Source: BJGV01 sp964196335 | Lineage (GTDB): Bacteria; Pseudomonadota; Gammaproteobacteria; Burkholderiales; Nitrosomonadaceae | Direction: 5' to 3' | Assembly: GCA_965238155.1 (NCBI GenBank) | Contig: OZ250175.1 | Span: 372,001 to 436,000, forward strand | Length of the DNA: 64,000 nt | In this document: positions 52,842 through 62,422 of the stretch, piece after piece | Layout: the number at the start of each line of letters is the position of its first letter | Numbering within the stretch: position 1 is the stretch's first letter | Notes under the pieces: model-generated | Told to the model about the DNA's origin: nothing | The model's input: the letters and a program-made list of their open reading frames with translations, nothing else | Databases searched by the model: none | Position numbers and translations under genes: made by a program

Positions 52842-53852
52842 TTAATTCTGAGTTTTTTTACTCTCTAGTCCGTTTTCTTGCAAAAAGTCTAAAATCAGTT
52901 TCGGTAGGTTTTCTGCAAAGCAATTAAATTCTTTAAATTCCTGCATTGACCGGAGCCAGGTGAGCTGTCTTTTTGCCAACTGGCGCGTGGCAGCAAGGCC
53001 CATCTCGCGCATTTCGGTCAGGTTGATTACATTGTCCAGATACAAACACGCTTGTCGATAGCCCACACATCGCATCGAAGAAGCATCAGCATCAAGACCA
53101 AATGTATCCCGCACAACACGAACTTCACCGATCAGTCCTAGTTCCAGCATTTCTTCGAAACGGAGAGCAATGTGCTTATGAAGGGTGGCACGATCATCAG
53201 GGATCAGGGCAATGCTGTTTACACGATAAGGAAGATATACATACCTGGGTTTTTTCAGCAACTCTGACATGGGTTTATCAGTAAAGTAATATATTTCTAA
53301 TGCGCGCTGAATACGTTGACTATCAGTGGGTTTGATACGTGCTGCGATGACCGGGTCAAGTTGTTGCAATTCTTTGTGCATCGCAGGCCAGCCGATGTCA
53401 TCTGCCCTGTTGTCAATTACCATACGCACGCCACTGTCAGCAGGCGGAAGTTCAGACAACCCCTCCAGTAATGCCCGGAAATAAAGCATGGTGCCACCAA
53501 CCAGCAGTGGAATTTTACCCCGCTCGGTAATTTCTCTCATAGCAACTAACGCATCTTCTCTGAATTGTGCAGCAGAATAACGTTCATATGGTTCAATCAG
53601 GTTGATAAGATGATGTGGTACTGATGCCATTGTTCCTGCACTTGGTTTGGCGGTTCCAATATCCATATGTCGGTATACCTGAGCGGAATCCACGCTAACT
53701 ATTTCTACAGACAGATGTCTTGCAATTTCCAGTGCAATATTGCTTTTTCCACTTGCAGTGGGGCCCATCAAAAAAATAGCGGGCGGGTAGGCCACAACTT
53801 TTTTAGTTTTTGGTTCTGGCGCAGAATTATTTTTGGATAACGGGGCAGTCAA
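52842..53852 (-). CDS. miaA: tRNA dimethylallyltransferase
   Basis: Adds a dimethylallyl group to A37 of tRNAs reading UNN codons. 336 residues with the P-loop FLMGPTASGKSNIALEIA, VDSAQVYRHMDIGTAKPS, LVGGTMLYFRALLEGLSELP and the tRNA-binding AATRQLAKRQLTWLRS. The N-terminal 25 residues are a basic leader. The DMAPP donor could come from the pathway of ispH, encoded 2.3 kb away. Confidence 0.97.
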   Translation of the reverse strand: MTAPLSKNNSAPEPKTKKVVAYPPAIFLMGPTASGKSNIALEIARHLSVEIVSVDSAQVYRHMDIGTAKPSAGTMASVPHHLINLIEPYERYSAAQFREDALVAMREITERGKIPLLVGGTMLYFRALLEGLSELPPADSGVRMVIDNRADDIGWPAMHKELQQLDPVIAARIKPTDSQRIQRALEIYYFTDKPMSELLKKPRYVYLPYRVNSIALIPDDRATLHKHIALRFEEMLELGLIGEVRVVRDTFGLDADASSMRCVGYRQACLYLDNVINLTEMREMGLAATRQLAKRQLTWLRSMQEFKEFNCFAENLPKLILDFLQENGLESKKTQN

Positions 53853-53873
53853 TTTCGCATTTATTACAGAAGT

Positions 53874-54251
53874 CTATTTTTTAAGTAAGGATTTAAGTTT
53901 GGCAAACGGACGATGAACAGCTTGTGATTTTGGTTCACTGTCAGTGGGCAGACTATCACTTTCAGCGTTATCCAGGTGCCGGGAGTGCTCATTTTCATGA
54001 CAATAAATACACAGTAATTCCCAATTGCTGCCATCAGAAGGATTGTTGTTGTGGTTATGATCTCTGTGGTGCACTGTAAGGGATTGAATATTTTCACGGG
54101 TAAATTCACGTGCGCAGCGCCCACAGATCCAGGGATAAATCTTTAGTGCTGATTCACGGTAAGTGGTCTCCCGTTGTTCCCGGTTACGCCTTGCTTCAGC
54201 AACAATTTTGTCCAGCCTGTTATTGTCTGACAAAGTTCTTTTAGATGGCAT
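53874..54251 (-). CDS. yajD: YajD-type HNH nuclease protein
   Basis: 125 residues. HNH core: zinc cysteines in ICGRCAREF and LCIYCHENEHS, catalytic HHRDHNHNNNPSDGSNWELL. The N-terminal KIVAEARRNREQRETTYRE is typical of YajD. Its biological substrate is not known to me. It is 21 bases upstream of miaA and may be co-transcribed. Confidence 0.93.
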   Translation of the reverse strand: MPSKRTLSDNNRLDKIVAEARRNREQRETTYRESALKIYPWICGRCAREFTRENIQSLTVHHRDHNHNNNPSDGSNWELLCIYCHENEHSRHLDNAESDSLPTDSEPKSQAVHRPFAKLKSLLKK

Positions 54252-54416
54252 AAGGTGAGAATAAGTAAGAATTTTCCCTACAGAGCTTTTTACACCAGGA
54301 ATTGCGATTAAACGCTATATTCAATTACATGGCAAGTAGCGGTTATTTCAGTTAAAATCCAAGCCTGCCTTATTACTTGTGCTGTATAACTTGTATAACT
54401 GATTTTTTAATATTCT

Positions 54417-55535
54417 ATGATCCTCATCCTGACTCCGGACGCATGCGCGGACGACCCTGATTACATGCAGTTAATGGCGCATCTTGCCGGTCTCCCTGGT
54501 ATTTCTACCCGTGTGCATACTGAACCCGGTGTAGAGCAGACGCTTACAGAGGTGTATCTGATTGGTGACACTAAAGCGCTGCCTTTAGAAGACATGCAAA
54601 ATTTGCCTTGCGTAGACAGGGTAGTGCGGATCTCAGAGGAGTATCGTGTTCTCGGGCGGCACAAGAATGATAATCGCCCTACTTACTTTGATTATAATGG
54701 AGTACGTTTTGGGCAAGACACGCTAAATATATTTGCAGGATTGTGCGCAGTTGATACGCCGGAACATGTCGAATTAATGATGAAAGCGTTAAGAGATCAC
54801 GGTTTAAATTGTGCCCGGATGGGCGCCTACAAGCCCCGTACCAGTCCATATTCCTTTCAGGGTCATGGCAAGACCTGCCTGTCTTATGTCTTTGATCTGG
54901 CAGGAAAATACGGAATCAAGGTTATTGCCATGGAGATCACACACGAATCTCATGTCTACGAAATTCGTGAAGCACTGGCTCAGGCTGGTAACCCCACGGG
55001 AGTAATGCTACAGATTGGTACCCGAAACACACAAAACTTTGAGTTATTGAAAATTGTGGGACGTCAGCAGGACTTTCCGGTACTTATCAAACGCGGTTTT
55101 GGCATCACATTGGATGAGTCACTAAATGCCGCAGAATACCTGGCTTCTGAGGGAAATCGTAAGGTGGTATTTGGTCTGCGGGGGATGAAAACTAACGCTT
55201 CTGATCCTCATCGTAATTTTGTAGATTTTGCTCATGTACCTGTAGTGAAGCGCCTGACACGTATGCCGGTTTGCATTGATCCCTCGCATTCAGTCGGTGC
55301 CCGTACATGTTCTCCGGAGGGTATACTAGATATTATGCAGGCTACGGCTCAGGGCGTAATTGCCGGCGCAAACATGATTCTGGTGGACTTTCACCCGGTA
55401 CCAAGTAAAGCACTGGTGGACGGACCACAGGCACTGAAAATTAATGAGCTGCCACATTTTCTGGAAGACATTTCCATTGCCCGCAAAGCATATGAACTTC
55501 GTAAAACCTTAGTCAATAAGTACCCGGAAGAATAG
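54417..55535 (+). CDS. aroF: 3-deoxy-7-phosphoheptulonate synthase (type I-beta)
   Basis: Condenses PEP with erythrose-4-phosphate, the first step of the shikimate pathway. 372 residues: an N-terminal ferredoxin-like part (1-85, ILILTPDACADDPDYMQLMA) and the barrel: CARMGAYKPRTSPYSFQGHG, MLQIGTRNTQNFELLK, VLIKRGFGIT, VFGLRGMKT and CIDPSHSVGAR. This resembles the AroA-beta group with an N-terminal extension, not E. coli AroG. A cNMP-binding protein gene follows after 15 bases. Confidence 0.94.
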   Translation: MILILTPDACADDPDYMQLMAHLAGLPGISTRVHTEPGVEQTLTEVYLIGDTKALPLEDMQNLPCVDRVVRISEEYRVLGRHKNDNRPTYFDYNGVRFGQDTLNIFAGLCAVDTPEHVELMMKALRDHGLNCARMGAYKPRTSPYSFQGHGKTCLSYVFDLAGKYGIKVIAMEITHESHVYEIREALAQAGNPTGVMLQIGTRNTQNFELLKIVGRQQDFPVLIKRGFGITLDESLNAAEYLASEGNRKVVFGLRGMKTNASDPHRNFVDFAHVPVVKRLTRMPVCIDPSHSVGARTCSPEGILDIMQATAQGVIAGANMILVDFHPVPSKALVDGPQALKINELPHFLEDISIARKAYELRKTLVNKYPEE

Positions 55536-55550
55536 CTTAAGTGAGTATAT

Positions 55551-56081
55551 ATGACACAATCACATCAACCCATTAAAGAAAGCAGACTAGATGATCTTGA
55601 GTTAGTCGGGAATGGCTCAATCATAACGGAACAGGTCGGGGATCTGATCTCAAAGACTGAATTATTTGGTGTACTGGACCGGCTTGATATTAATTTACTG
55701 GCAAGTTACATGAGTCTTTACAAAGCTAAAGATAAGGACATTATTATTACTGAAGGCGAAGATGGTGACTATATGCTGCTAGTGGTGGAAGGCAGTATTG
55801 ATGTTCTTAAGCAGGATGCTCAGCACTGTATGAAACACATTACTACCATAAAGCCGGGCACGATAGTGGGTGAGATGGCGGTAATAGACGGAGAAAAGCG
55901 TTTTGCCACTTGTATTGCTTCAGAGCCTTCTGTATTGGCAGTATTAACACGCGATGCCCTGGTTCAAATTATTGACAATGAACCCAAACTTGGCGCAAAA
56001 ATATTGGTACAACTGCTTGCTATGATGAGTGAACATCTGCGAGAAACCGGCGGAAAGCTTGTAGGTTATCTTAGAGTATAA
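55551..56081 (+). CDS. Cyclic-nucleotide-binding domain protein
   Basis: 176 residues with one cNMP-binding fold (about 50-165): FGVLDRLDINLLASYMSLY, IITEGEDGDYMLLVVEGSID, PGTIVGEMAVIDGEKRFATC and VLAVLTRDALVQII. No helix-turn-helix follows, so it is not itself a CRP-type regulator. The phosphate-binding cassette GEMAVIDGEKRFAT is typical. It may act as a small regulatory subunit. 15 bases after DAHP synthase, upstream of ispH. Confidence 0.88.
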   Translation: MTQSHQPIKESRLDDLELVGNGSIITEQVGDLISKTELFGVLDRLDINLLASYMSLYKAKDKDIIITEGEDGDYMLLVVEGSIDVLKQDAQHCMKHITTIKPGTIVGEMAVIDGEKRFATCIASEPSVLAVLTRDALVQIIDNEPKLGAKILVQLLAMMSEHLRETGGKLVGYLRV

Positions 56082-56132
56082 ATATATTTATAAGCTTGTT
56101 GTGTTGATACCTAAAAATTGGAGGATAACCCA

Positions 56133-57077
56133 GTGATAGACGTAATACTAGCAAATCCCAGGGGTTTTTGTGCAGGGGTAGATCGTGCAATAGAGATTGT
56201 AGAGCGGGCTTTAACCATGCATGGTGCACCGATTTATGTTCGTCACGAGGTAGTACATAACCGTTTTGTGGTAGAGAATCTTGAGAAAAAGGGAGCTGTG
56301 TTTGTAGAAAATCTTGATGAAGTACCAAGCGGGAGTATCTTAATTTTCAGTGCGCACGGTGTCTCCCACGAGGTACGGCGAGAGGCCAAAATCAGAAAAT
56401 TCAAGGTATTTGACGCCACTTGTCCGCTGGTTACAAAAGTTCATGTTGAAGTGGCCAAGATGAGAGCACAGGGCAAGGAGATTATTATGATTGGCCATCA
56501 GGGGCACCCGGAAGTTGAGGGAACGATGGGCCAGGCTGAAGGTGAGGGCGGCTGCATGTACCTGGTCGAAACAGAAGAAGATGTTGATAAATTACAGGTT
56601 ACAAACGCTGCTAATCTTGCATATGTTACTCAGACTACATTGTCAGTGGATGATGCCGGTCGGGTGATTGTAGCTTTAAAACGGCGTTTCCCGGAAATTA
56701 CCGGACCGAAAAAAGATGATATTTGTTATGCCACACAAAATCGTCAGGATGCAGTCAAGCTGATGGTTAAGCAATGTGATTTAGTGATTGTGGTTGGTTC
56801 GCCCAACAGTTCTAATTCTAATCGTTTATGTGAGGTGGCACGAAATGCAGGCGTGGATGCTTACATGATAGATCGTGCTGAGCAATTAGAAGAAAAATGG
56901 TTACATGAAAAAGTTCGGATTGGCATCACTGCCGGGGCTTCCGCACCGGAGATTTTAGTACAGGAAGTAATCTCACGACTCAAGCAATTCGGTACCGGGC
57001 AGGCTGCAGGCGGAGTAAATGTGCAGGAACTAAGTGGTGTGGTTGAAGATGTAGTATTTCCACTACCTAAAAATTAA
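56133..57077 (+). CDS. ispH: 4-hydroxy-3-methylbut-2-enyl diphosphate reductase
   Basis: Last step of the MEP isoprenoid pathway; [4Fe-4S] enzyme. 314 residues from GTG 56133. A TTG at 56118 is ruled out as start because it overlaps the GGAGG ribosome site. Cluster cysteines are in NPRGFCAGVDRAI, FDATCPLVTKVH and VVGSPNSSNSNRLCEVA (the third near the C-terminal half, with GITAGASAPEILVQEVI). A His in ILIFSAHGVSHEV is conserved. A strong hairpin follows the stop. Confidence 0.97.
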   Translation: MIDVILANPRGFCAGVDRAIEIVERALTMHGAPIYVRHEVVHNRFVVENLEKKGAVFVENLDEVPSGSILIFSAHGVSHEVRREAKIRKFKVFDATCPLVTKVHVEVAKMRAQGKEIIMIGHQGHPEVEGTMGQAEGEGGCMYLVETEEDVDKLQVTNAANLAYVTQTTLSVDDAGRVIVALKRRFPEITGPKKDDICYATQNRQDAVKLMVKQCDLVIVVGSPNSSNSNRLCEVARNAGVDAYMIDRAEQLEEKWLHEKVRIGITAGASAPEILVQEVISRLKQFGTGQAAGGVNVQELSGVVEDVVFPLPKN

Positions 57078-57107
57078 CCGGGGTTATATCTGATTACCCC
57101 CGGTTAA
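57074..57107. terminator. Bidirectional-type terminator between ispH and pilY1
   Basis: TTAACCGGGG (57074-57083) pairs perfectly with CCCCGGTTAA (57098-57107). The loop is 14 bases and TTTTATT follows on the plus strand. It begins at the ispH stop. On the minus strand it lies 30 bases after the pilY1 stop. Confidence 0.8.
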
Positions 57108-57137
57108 TTTTATTCAGGATTAATAGTGCTACCAGTG

Positions 57138-60100
57138 TTAGTTAATCCGTTCGCGCCAGGAGACCCGTTTACCACCGGCACCACCGGAACCGATGTTAAC
57201 ACCCACGGTGCCCTTGGCGCCGGTACTTTCAGTTTTGATAATTTTAATAGCGCCACTGGGCAGTTTTACTACCACAAAACCTACAGTTGAATTATTAGAT
57301 TTTGTAGCGGCCACTGCATTTGCAGCAGTTGTCACGAATGTACCTTCCAGGTAGTCAAGCTGATAAAGCCAACTATCCCCACCCACACTACATGCCGTAT
57401 TTGCAGGAACATTGGTTGCAAATATCAGTGTTCCCAGAATCAGTTGCGGGTCCACGTTCAGGCGCTCTCCCGGTGAAGCGCTTCCGGGATTAAAATCTAT
57501 ATACCAGCCAATTTTAGTGGCCCAGTTCATTACCGGGGAATTGGTAGTAGTTCGCGTTACCGGGGTGGAGGTAATTAATGTCCGACCCTGCATGTCAGAA
57601 CGAATACGCAGATCTCCCAAATCAGTCAGCGTATCTTTAAAGGCATACATAGAGTTATCATAGGCGTAAGGGAGAACCGGGATTAATGTTGCCCCGTCAA
57701 CCAGGTCGTTTGTTCCCAGGTATCGTCCGGTACCTATTATGATTAAAGGTGAAGAGCCTTTAATTGCAAGTTCCGGCCTGGTGGTAATTGATTGCGGGCG
57801 CGGAGGACTTGAACCATCTTTTAATGTGGCAAGTCGCATGACTGTTGCAGGGGATGCAGTTAAATCAAAGCGCCAGACATTTCCCTGTAAATCACCGCCG
57901 TACACCCATTTCGCAGTATTATCAGAAGCAAAGTCGTCGGCAAAGGCGGCAATTTTTGCAAGGCCGAGCGGAGTGGTCGTATCTCTTGCTCCGGTATCTA
58001 TTTTCTGTAGTACTGCACCGGTTATTGCATCCAGTACGTAAAGATAACCTTTTCCGTTACCGGTGTCCGGGAAGCGGTCAGTTGCATCCGGTACATTGTT
58101 ATAACCGGAAGACACCAGTACCACCCATTTGCCATCGGAATCTCGTTTGGTTATAACCGGATTACCATGAGTGAAACCAAGATCAGGGTCAGTTACACCA
58201 CACAACGCAGAATCTGTACAGAATTCCCATAATCCTTTCGGGGTAGCCGGATCAGTCACATCGATCGCGAAGTAACCACGACCACCACTATTCAGTCCGC
58301 CCACCAGAATGGTTTTCCAGGCCGAAGCACCAGTGTCAAATACATCCATGGTAGTGGGTGAGCCATCCACATAATAGCGATGATTGGTGCCATAGTCTGT
58401 GGCAGCCAGTTTATATAATGTAGGGAAAATAGCTTTAGGTATATATGACCAGGTTTCCTCGCCCGTATCACCATTAAATGCATGTACCATACCGTCATTT
58501 GCTGCTACATAAAGAGCAGCTGTCCGATTGGTTTGTGCGGATATAAAAGCCGAGTAACCGGTATCTGCAAATGCATAAGGTGGAATACGAACATAAGCTG
58601 GTGTTGAATTTACGGTATCACCCAGCGTATGTTCACGGGCACGATAGAGCGGCCCTTCATCCCCGGTTTGTCCGCGCAGATAGGGAATCATATTTTGTGC
58701 ATTGTTGGCTTCGATTTTATCTGCATCCGGCATGCCAAGGGTACATTGCACCAGTGGTTCCGGTGGTGATACAGAAGGTGTGGTGGTTGCGCAAACCTGA
58801 TCAGAAAAATGTGCTTTTTCAGCAGCAGTAAGCGAAGCATGGGTAAATGCTTTCAGTTTGTTAGTGCCTCCGGAATCAAACACATGGATTGTTCGCGTAT
58901 CGGTGGCTGTATCTACCTTGTCATTTAACAATTCCTGAGCAGACCATATTATAGTCGGATCAACTGAACCATCTGCGGTATTGATCTGCTGGGCGATAAT
59001 TTCACCATCCCACACCTGGGTCCGATAGGTAGAACTATAAATAAAACGGTCAGTCTGGGTGATATTCGGGCTGGAGGTAGACGATGCAGCAGCAGCACCT
59101 GTTTTGATTGCTACGGCAGCGAGGGCGTTAGAAAGCCCCTGAAACAGGCCGGCCGGATCACGTGCGCTAAAATAGGTGCCTCGGCCGTTTGCCGCGGCAT
59201 GCCACAGATCGTCCAGTGTTGTAGGATCATTCTCTCGTACCTGCGGCCAGTTACAGGCGACTCCCGGTGCCCAGGCACAGTTGGTGGCACCACTGACTAT
59301 GTTTGCATAATCACCGGTTGAGGCACCCTCATAACCATCCTGGTAATTCATTACCCCGTCGATTCCCAGGCCCAGAGTAAAAGTCGTCATATGCTGAAAA
59401 GGAGCATTATCCTTGCCACTGGAGGGAACATTATTATCTGTTCCCACATCGGTACCTAGTGCTCCGAGAGAGCCGTCCGGGCGCAGGTCCGTCTTATAAA
59501 AATACTCGGCCACATCGGCTAATGTTCTGGAGCTACCGAAAGAGCTTCCTGCCGTTCCGCTGAGGCCACCGTCATAGGCGCCGTCTGCTCGTGTCGAATA
59601 GCCGGAATTAACATTATCCTGATTGTTAATGGTGCTTCCGCCCAGATCATCTCCGCTGTTTCCGTTCCAGAAACCGTCAGTGGTCAGGATAGAAATATTT
59701 TGCTGACAGGAATACTGCATCGGGTCATCTGTCATACTTGAATTAATACCACTGGTTACACCAGCGTAATAGCGACCGACCCGTGATAAGGCTTCGCGAA
59801 GCGGGGTGCCGCTATCCGGATCTATACCGTAAAAACGTGTATACCAGGTAGCTTTGTGTGTGGCATCAAAGTCACTGACAGGAACGTACTCGTAACCTGA
59901 GGGAGACTGCCCGCCCGGGTTACCGCCCGGATTAAGGGTAATAAAGCCGACCCGATAATCGTTACCTAACGAGACAAAAGCGCGTCCGGCAGAAGATTTC
60001 ATCATCTGCATCCGTGTACGATAATATGCGTACCAGTTTGCAAAATTTGTCATCTCCTCTGCATAGGTACAATTTGAAGCCAGGCAATCCGTGCGGGTTA

Positions 60101-60515
60101 CCGCACGGGGATAACTGTTGTTAGCGGCCACAATATTTGTACGTGCCCAGGTACCTATATTCTCGCGGTACGGAGTCAGAGCGGGAACACCGTCTGCTCC
60201 ACCGGTCATATTGGTGACATTGGTCGGAATTCCCCCGCCGGTTTCTCCGCCACACAGTGCATCTGTAACGGTAGGGGAACTACAATCGGTAATTGTCAGC
60301 GAGACACCCGTTATAATCGGAATGATGACTGCGCGTCCGTTCGCATTGGCGCCTTCAGCAACAGTGGCATAAATTCTCAGCCTATAATTACCGGCGTCGG
60401 CTGCCGTGTATTCCGGGCTGGAAGAATGGGCGTTGATCGCATCGCGCAGCTGATTACGTATACTCCTGCGTCGCGAATTGCTGCCACCCCCCGGCTTCAG
60501 TAATTGTAGCGCCAT
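57138..60515 (-). CDS. pilY1: PilY1 C-terminal fragment (frameshifted)
   Basis: 1125-residue frame holding most of PilY1, the type IV pilus tip/assembly adhesin. The C-terminal beta-propeller has LYVAANDGMVHAFNGDTGEE, GGLNSGGRGYFAIDVTDPAT and NPVITKRDSDGKWVVLVSSG. The Gly-rich tail ends ...VSWRERIN. The in-frame ATG at 60515 is not a natural start: no signal peptide, and the true 5' part is the 60454-61755 frame. One base fewer in the G6 tract (60487-60492) joins the two. The N-terminal 60 residues repeat a unit seen near the end of the other fragment. Confidence 0.9.
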   Translation of the reverse strand: MALQLLKPGGGSNSRRRSIRNQLRDAINAHSSSPEYTAADAGNYRLRIYATVAEGANANGRAVIIPIITGVSLTITDCSSPTVTDALCGGETGGGIPTNVTNMTGGADGVPALTPYRENIGTWARTNIVAANNSYPRAVTRTDCLASNCTYAEEMTNFANWYAYYRTRMQMMKSSAGRAFVSLGNDYRVGFITLNPGGNPGGQSPSGYEYVPVSDFDATHKATWYTRFYGIDPDSGTPLREALSRVGRYYAGVTSGINSSMTDDPMQYSCQQNISILTTDGFWNGNSGDDLGGSTINNQDNVNSGYSTRADGAYDGGLSGTAGSSFGSSRTLADVAEYFYKTDLRPDGSLGALGTDVGTDNNVPSSGKDNAPFQHMTTFTLGLGIDGVMNYQDGYEGASTGDYANIVSGATNCAWAPGVACNWPQVRENDPTTLDDLWHAAANGRGTYFSARDPAGLFQGLSNALAAVAIKTGAAAASSTSSPNITQTDRFIYSSTYRTQVWDGEIIAQQINTADGSVDPTIIWSAQELLNDKVDTATDTRTIHVFDSGGTNKLKAFTHASLTAAEKAHFSDQVCATTTPSVSPPEPLVQCTLGMPDADKIEANNAQNMIPYLRGQTGDEGPLYRAREHTLGDTVNSTPAYVRIPPYAFADTGYSAFISAQTNRTAALYVAANDGMVHAFNGDTGEETWSYIPKAIFPTLYKLAATDYGTNHRYYVDGSPTTMDVFDTGASAWKTILVGGLNSGGRGYFAIDVTDPATPKGLWEFCTDSALCGVTDPDLGFTHGNPVITKRDSDGKWVVLVSSGYNNVPDATDRFPDTGNGKGYLYVLDAITGAVLQKIDTGARDTTTPLGLAKIAAFADDFASDNTAKWVYGGDLQGNVWRFDLTASPATVMRLATLKDGSSPPRPQSITTRPELAIKGSSPLIIIGTGRYLGTNDLVDGATLIPVLPYAYDNSMYAFKDTLTDLGDLRIRSDMQGRTLITSTPVTRTTTNSPVMNWATKIGWYIDFNPGSASPGERLNVDPQLILGTLIFATNVPANTACSVGGDSWLYQLDYLEGTFVTTAANAVAATKSNNSTVGFVVVKLPSGAIKIIKTESTGAKGTVGVNIGSGGAGGKRVSWRERIN

Positions 60516-61755
60516 TGGTGATTGCTACACCGGAAACCGTACTCGCACCAATTTGTCCGTTATTCGATACCGAGTTAACAGTTACTCTTGCATTGGCTGC
60601 GACGGTGCCACTGGCGGCTGATCCTACTGAAACAATGAAGCCATTCGGAGCCGGTCCGGTGGTGACTGCTTCGATCGTAACGGTCTGTGAACCTGAACCA
60701 GAGCAGGTCGTGCCGCTACCGGTATTACGCGCCTGATAATTAGGTATTGAGATATGACCATTTATCGCGTTACATAAATCTCTGGCTGTAGCGCGTCGCT
60801 CGGAGCTTGAATTGGTGCCACCTGATGCGGTGATGGTCCCGCTGATAATGTCTACGCCGTCGACTGACAGGCTGGTGATATTTACAGCAGAATTTGAACC
60901 GGAACTTAAAATCTGGAACGTACCGGTTGAAGCTGTAGCAGCCACTCCGGCTGATCCCGGGTTAACTGATCCCAGGTATTTAGGATAGTTAAAACTACCC
61001 ACCCGCCTTTTCTGGCAATTGGTATGTGCAGCACTATCACACCATCGTACCTTGGCCGGGAAGGTGAACGTTCCGGTAGGGATGGCAGAAGCAGTACAGT
61101 TTGTTAACTCGGCGGTGGTGCAATGCTCGCTTGGCACAATAAGGTAAAAATAGGGCGCACCGGTTATGTTATTCTCATCATAGTTAACTGCATCCGGATA
61201 CGTGTAATCCGCATTTTTTTTACAATTACCTCCTCCGCTGTCACAAAATTCTTTATCCGGAAACCCCGTAACCAGGTTGGTCGAGGAAGTACTTTGTACC
61301 CCAAATCCGTCTCTTGGCACTGAGGTCCATGGAGAGCCCATGCCGGGCATACTACTGCCATCAGCGTTTACAGGGGGAGTAAAAGTAAATACCGGATTGT
61401 AATACTGGGTATTATAATCCGGGCTCATCCATGGCGGGTCTCCTTCTTCACATGCATCCGGTGTACCCGTTATATCGCTGCCACCGTCATAGCAGCCAGC
61501 CGTATTTCCACTGCCCTCGCTATCGTTTACGTAATCCGGAGTATAGCTCCGGCCCATACTTCCGGAATCATCCAAAATAAATGTGGCATTTGGTTTCACT
61601 ACTGATGTTGCTGAGGTGGTAAGGGGAGCGCCGGCAAGGTCTGCCACTTCCGCATATGCAATTTGTGCAAAGCCAAGTGCATAGCCTATAACAGTTCCGA
61701 AGAAAACATAGGGAACTACACGGGTCAGGCGTTTTGCTTTAAGTAGGATGTTCAT
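60454..61755 (-). CDS. pilY1: PilY1 N-terminal fragment (frameshifted)
   Basis: 433 residues. Signal region TRVVPYVFFGTVIGYALGFA, then a von Willebrand A-type start NATFILDDSGSMGRSY with the MIDAS D-x-S-x-S. Cys-rich acidic loops follow. It ends prematurely at FATQEYT after the G6 tract. The protein is exported and normally reaches the pilus tip. With one G removed the combined product would be about 1,520 residues, ordinary for PilY1 and PilC. Confidence 0.9.
   Translation of the reverse strand: MNILLKAKRLTRVVPYVFFGTVIGYALGFAQIAYAEVADLAGAPLTTSATSVVKPNATFILDDSGSMGRSYTPDYVNDSEGSGNTAGCYDGGSDITGTPDACEEGDPPWMSPDYNTQYYNPVFTFTPPVNADGSSMPGMGSPWTSVPRDGFGVQSTSSTNLVTGFPDKEFCDSGGGNCKKNADYTYPDAVNYDENNITGAPYFYLIVPSEHCTTAELTNCTASAIPTGTFTFPAKVRWCDSAAHTNCQKRRVGSFNYPKYLGSVNPGSAGVAATASTGTFQILSSGSNSAVNITSLSVDGVDIISGTITASGGTNSSSERRATARDLCNAINGHISIPNYQARNTGSGTTCSGSGSQTVTIEAVTTGPAPNGFIVSVGSAASGTVAANARVTVNSVSNNGQIGASTVSGVAITNGATITEAGGWQQFATQEYT
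60487..60492. other. Homopolymer tract that splits pilY1
   Basis: Six C on the plus strand (six G in the coding sense). With five, the reading is ...ITEAGGGSNSRRR... and the two parts join; with six, translation stops 11 codons later. Confidence 0.75.
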
Positions 61756-61819
61756 GATGCCTCCTTACCTCTTCTGGTTCCCGTTTCAGAGAAATATACG
61801 GGATATGAGTAAAAATTCT

Positions 61820-62422
61820 TCATATGGTTAGTTGGATGTGAGCTTCAGTAATACTTGAAGTGTTACGGGGACCATCTACTCTTGCCATGATCCGGTAATA
61901 AACTGAGTTGGTGCTGGTAAACACCGTTGATCCGACTGAGCTGCTTCCGCCGCCTGCCGTGCCTGAGGTAGTGCTGATCGCACAAACCTGTCCGGTTACA
62001 GTACCGGCACCAGGGCATAAGCGATGAATGATGTAGCGGGTGGTGTTACCTGCAGCGTCTGTAGCCAATACGACTGATCCGGCCCAGTTTGCAATGTCTG
62101 TCCAGTCTAAAGTGGCATCATTTGCCGGGGGGTTTGCATAATAGCCGCTTACAGTAATGTCGGTATCGAGCGCTGTAGTGCCCGCCTGTGTCAGCAGCCA
62201 CTGAAAACCGGTTTCAATGCCCAGATCAGTGGCATTAAGGGTGGCTTGTTTAAAAACAAGATTACCGGCGATCAGGTTGCCGGTATCCACTGAGCGCAAC
62301 ATCCCGATTCCGGCAAGTGACATTGCCACCAATACTATTAATGCGATAAATAGCACTACACCTCTTTGCTTCAGTGGGGTGCGTGACATTTTTGGTTTAA
62401 ATTGTCCGTATTGATTTTTCAT
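61820..62422 (-). CDS. pilX: Minor pilin assembly protein PilX
   Basis: 200 residues. The N-terminus QRGVVLFIALIVLVAMSLAG is a class-III-type prepilin with cleavage after G and no Glu5, as usual for PilX. The mature part is a typical pilin-like domain. The start codon overlaps the pilW stop (ATGA). It lies 64 bases upstream of pilY1 on the same strand, within the pilV-W-X-Y1 operon. Confidence 0.9.
   Translation of the reverse strand: MKNQYGQFKPKMSRTPLKQRGVVLFIALIVLVAMSLAGIGMLRSVDTGNLIAGNLVFKQATLNATDLGIETGFQWLLTQAGTTALDTDITVSGYYANPPANDATLDWTDIANWAGSVVLATDAAGNTTRYIIHRLCPGAGTVTGQVCAISTTSGTAGGGSSSVGSTVFTSTNSVYYRIMARVDGPRNTSSITEAHIQLTI

Noticed and set aside
56118..56132. TTG start of ispH
   Set aside because: It overlaps the GGAGG ribosome site; GTG at 56133 begins the conserved sequence.
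57138..61755. Two independent genes in place of pilY1
   Set aside because: The downstream frame lacks a signal peptide, and the broken repeat unit continues across the junction.
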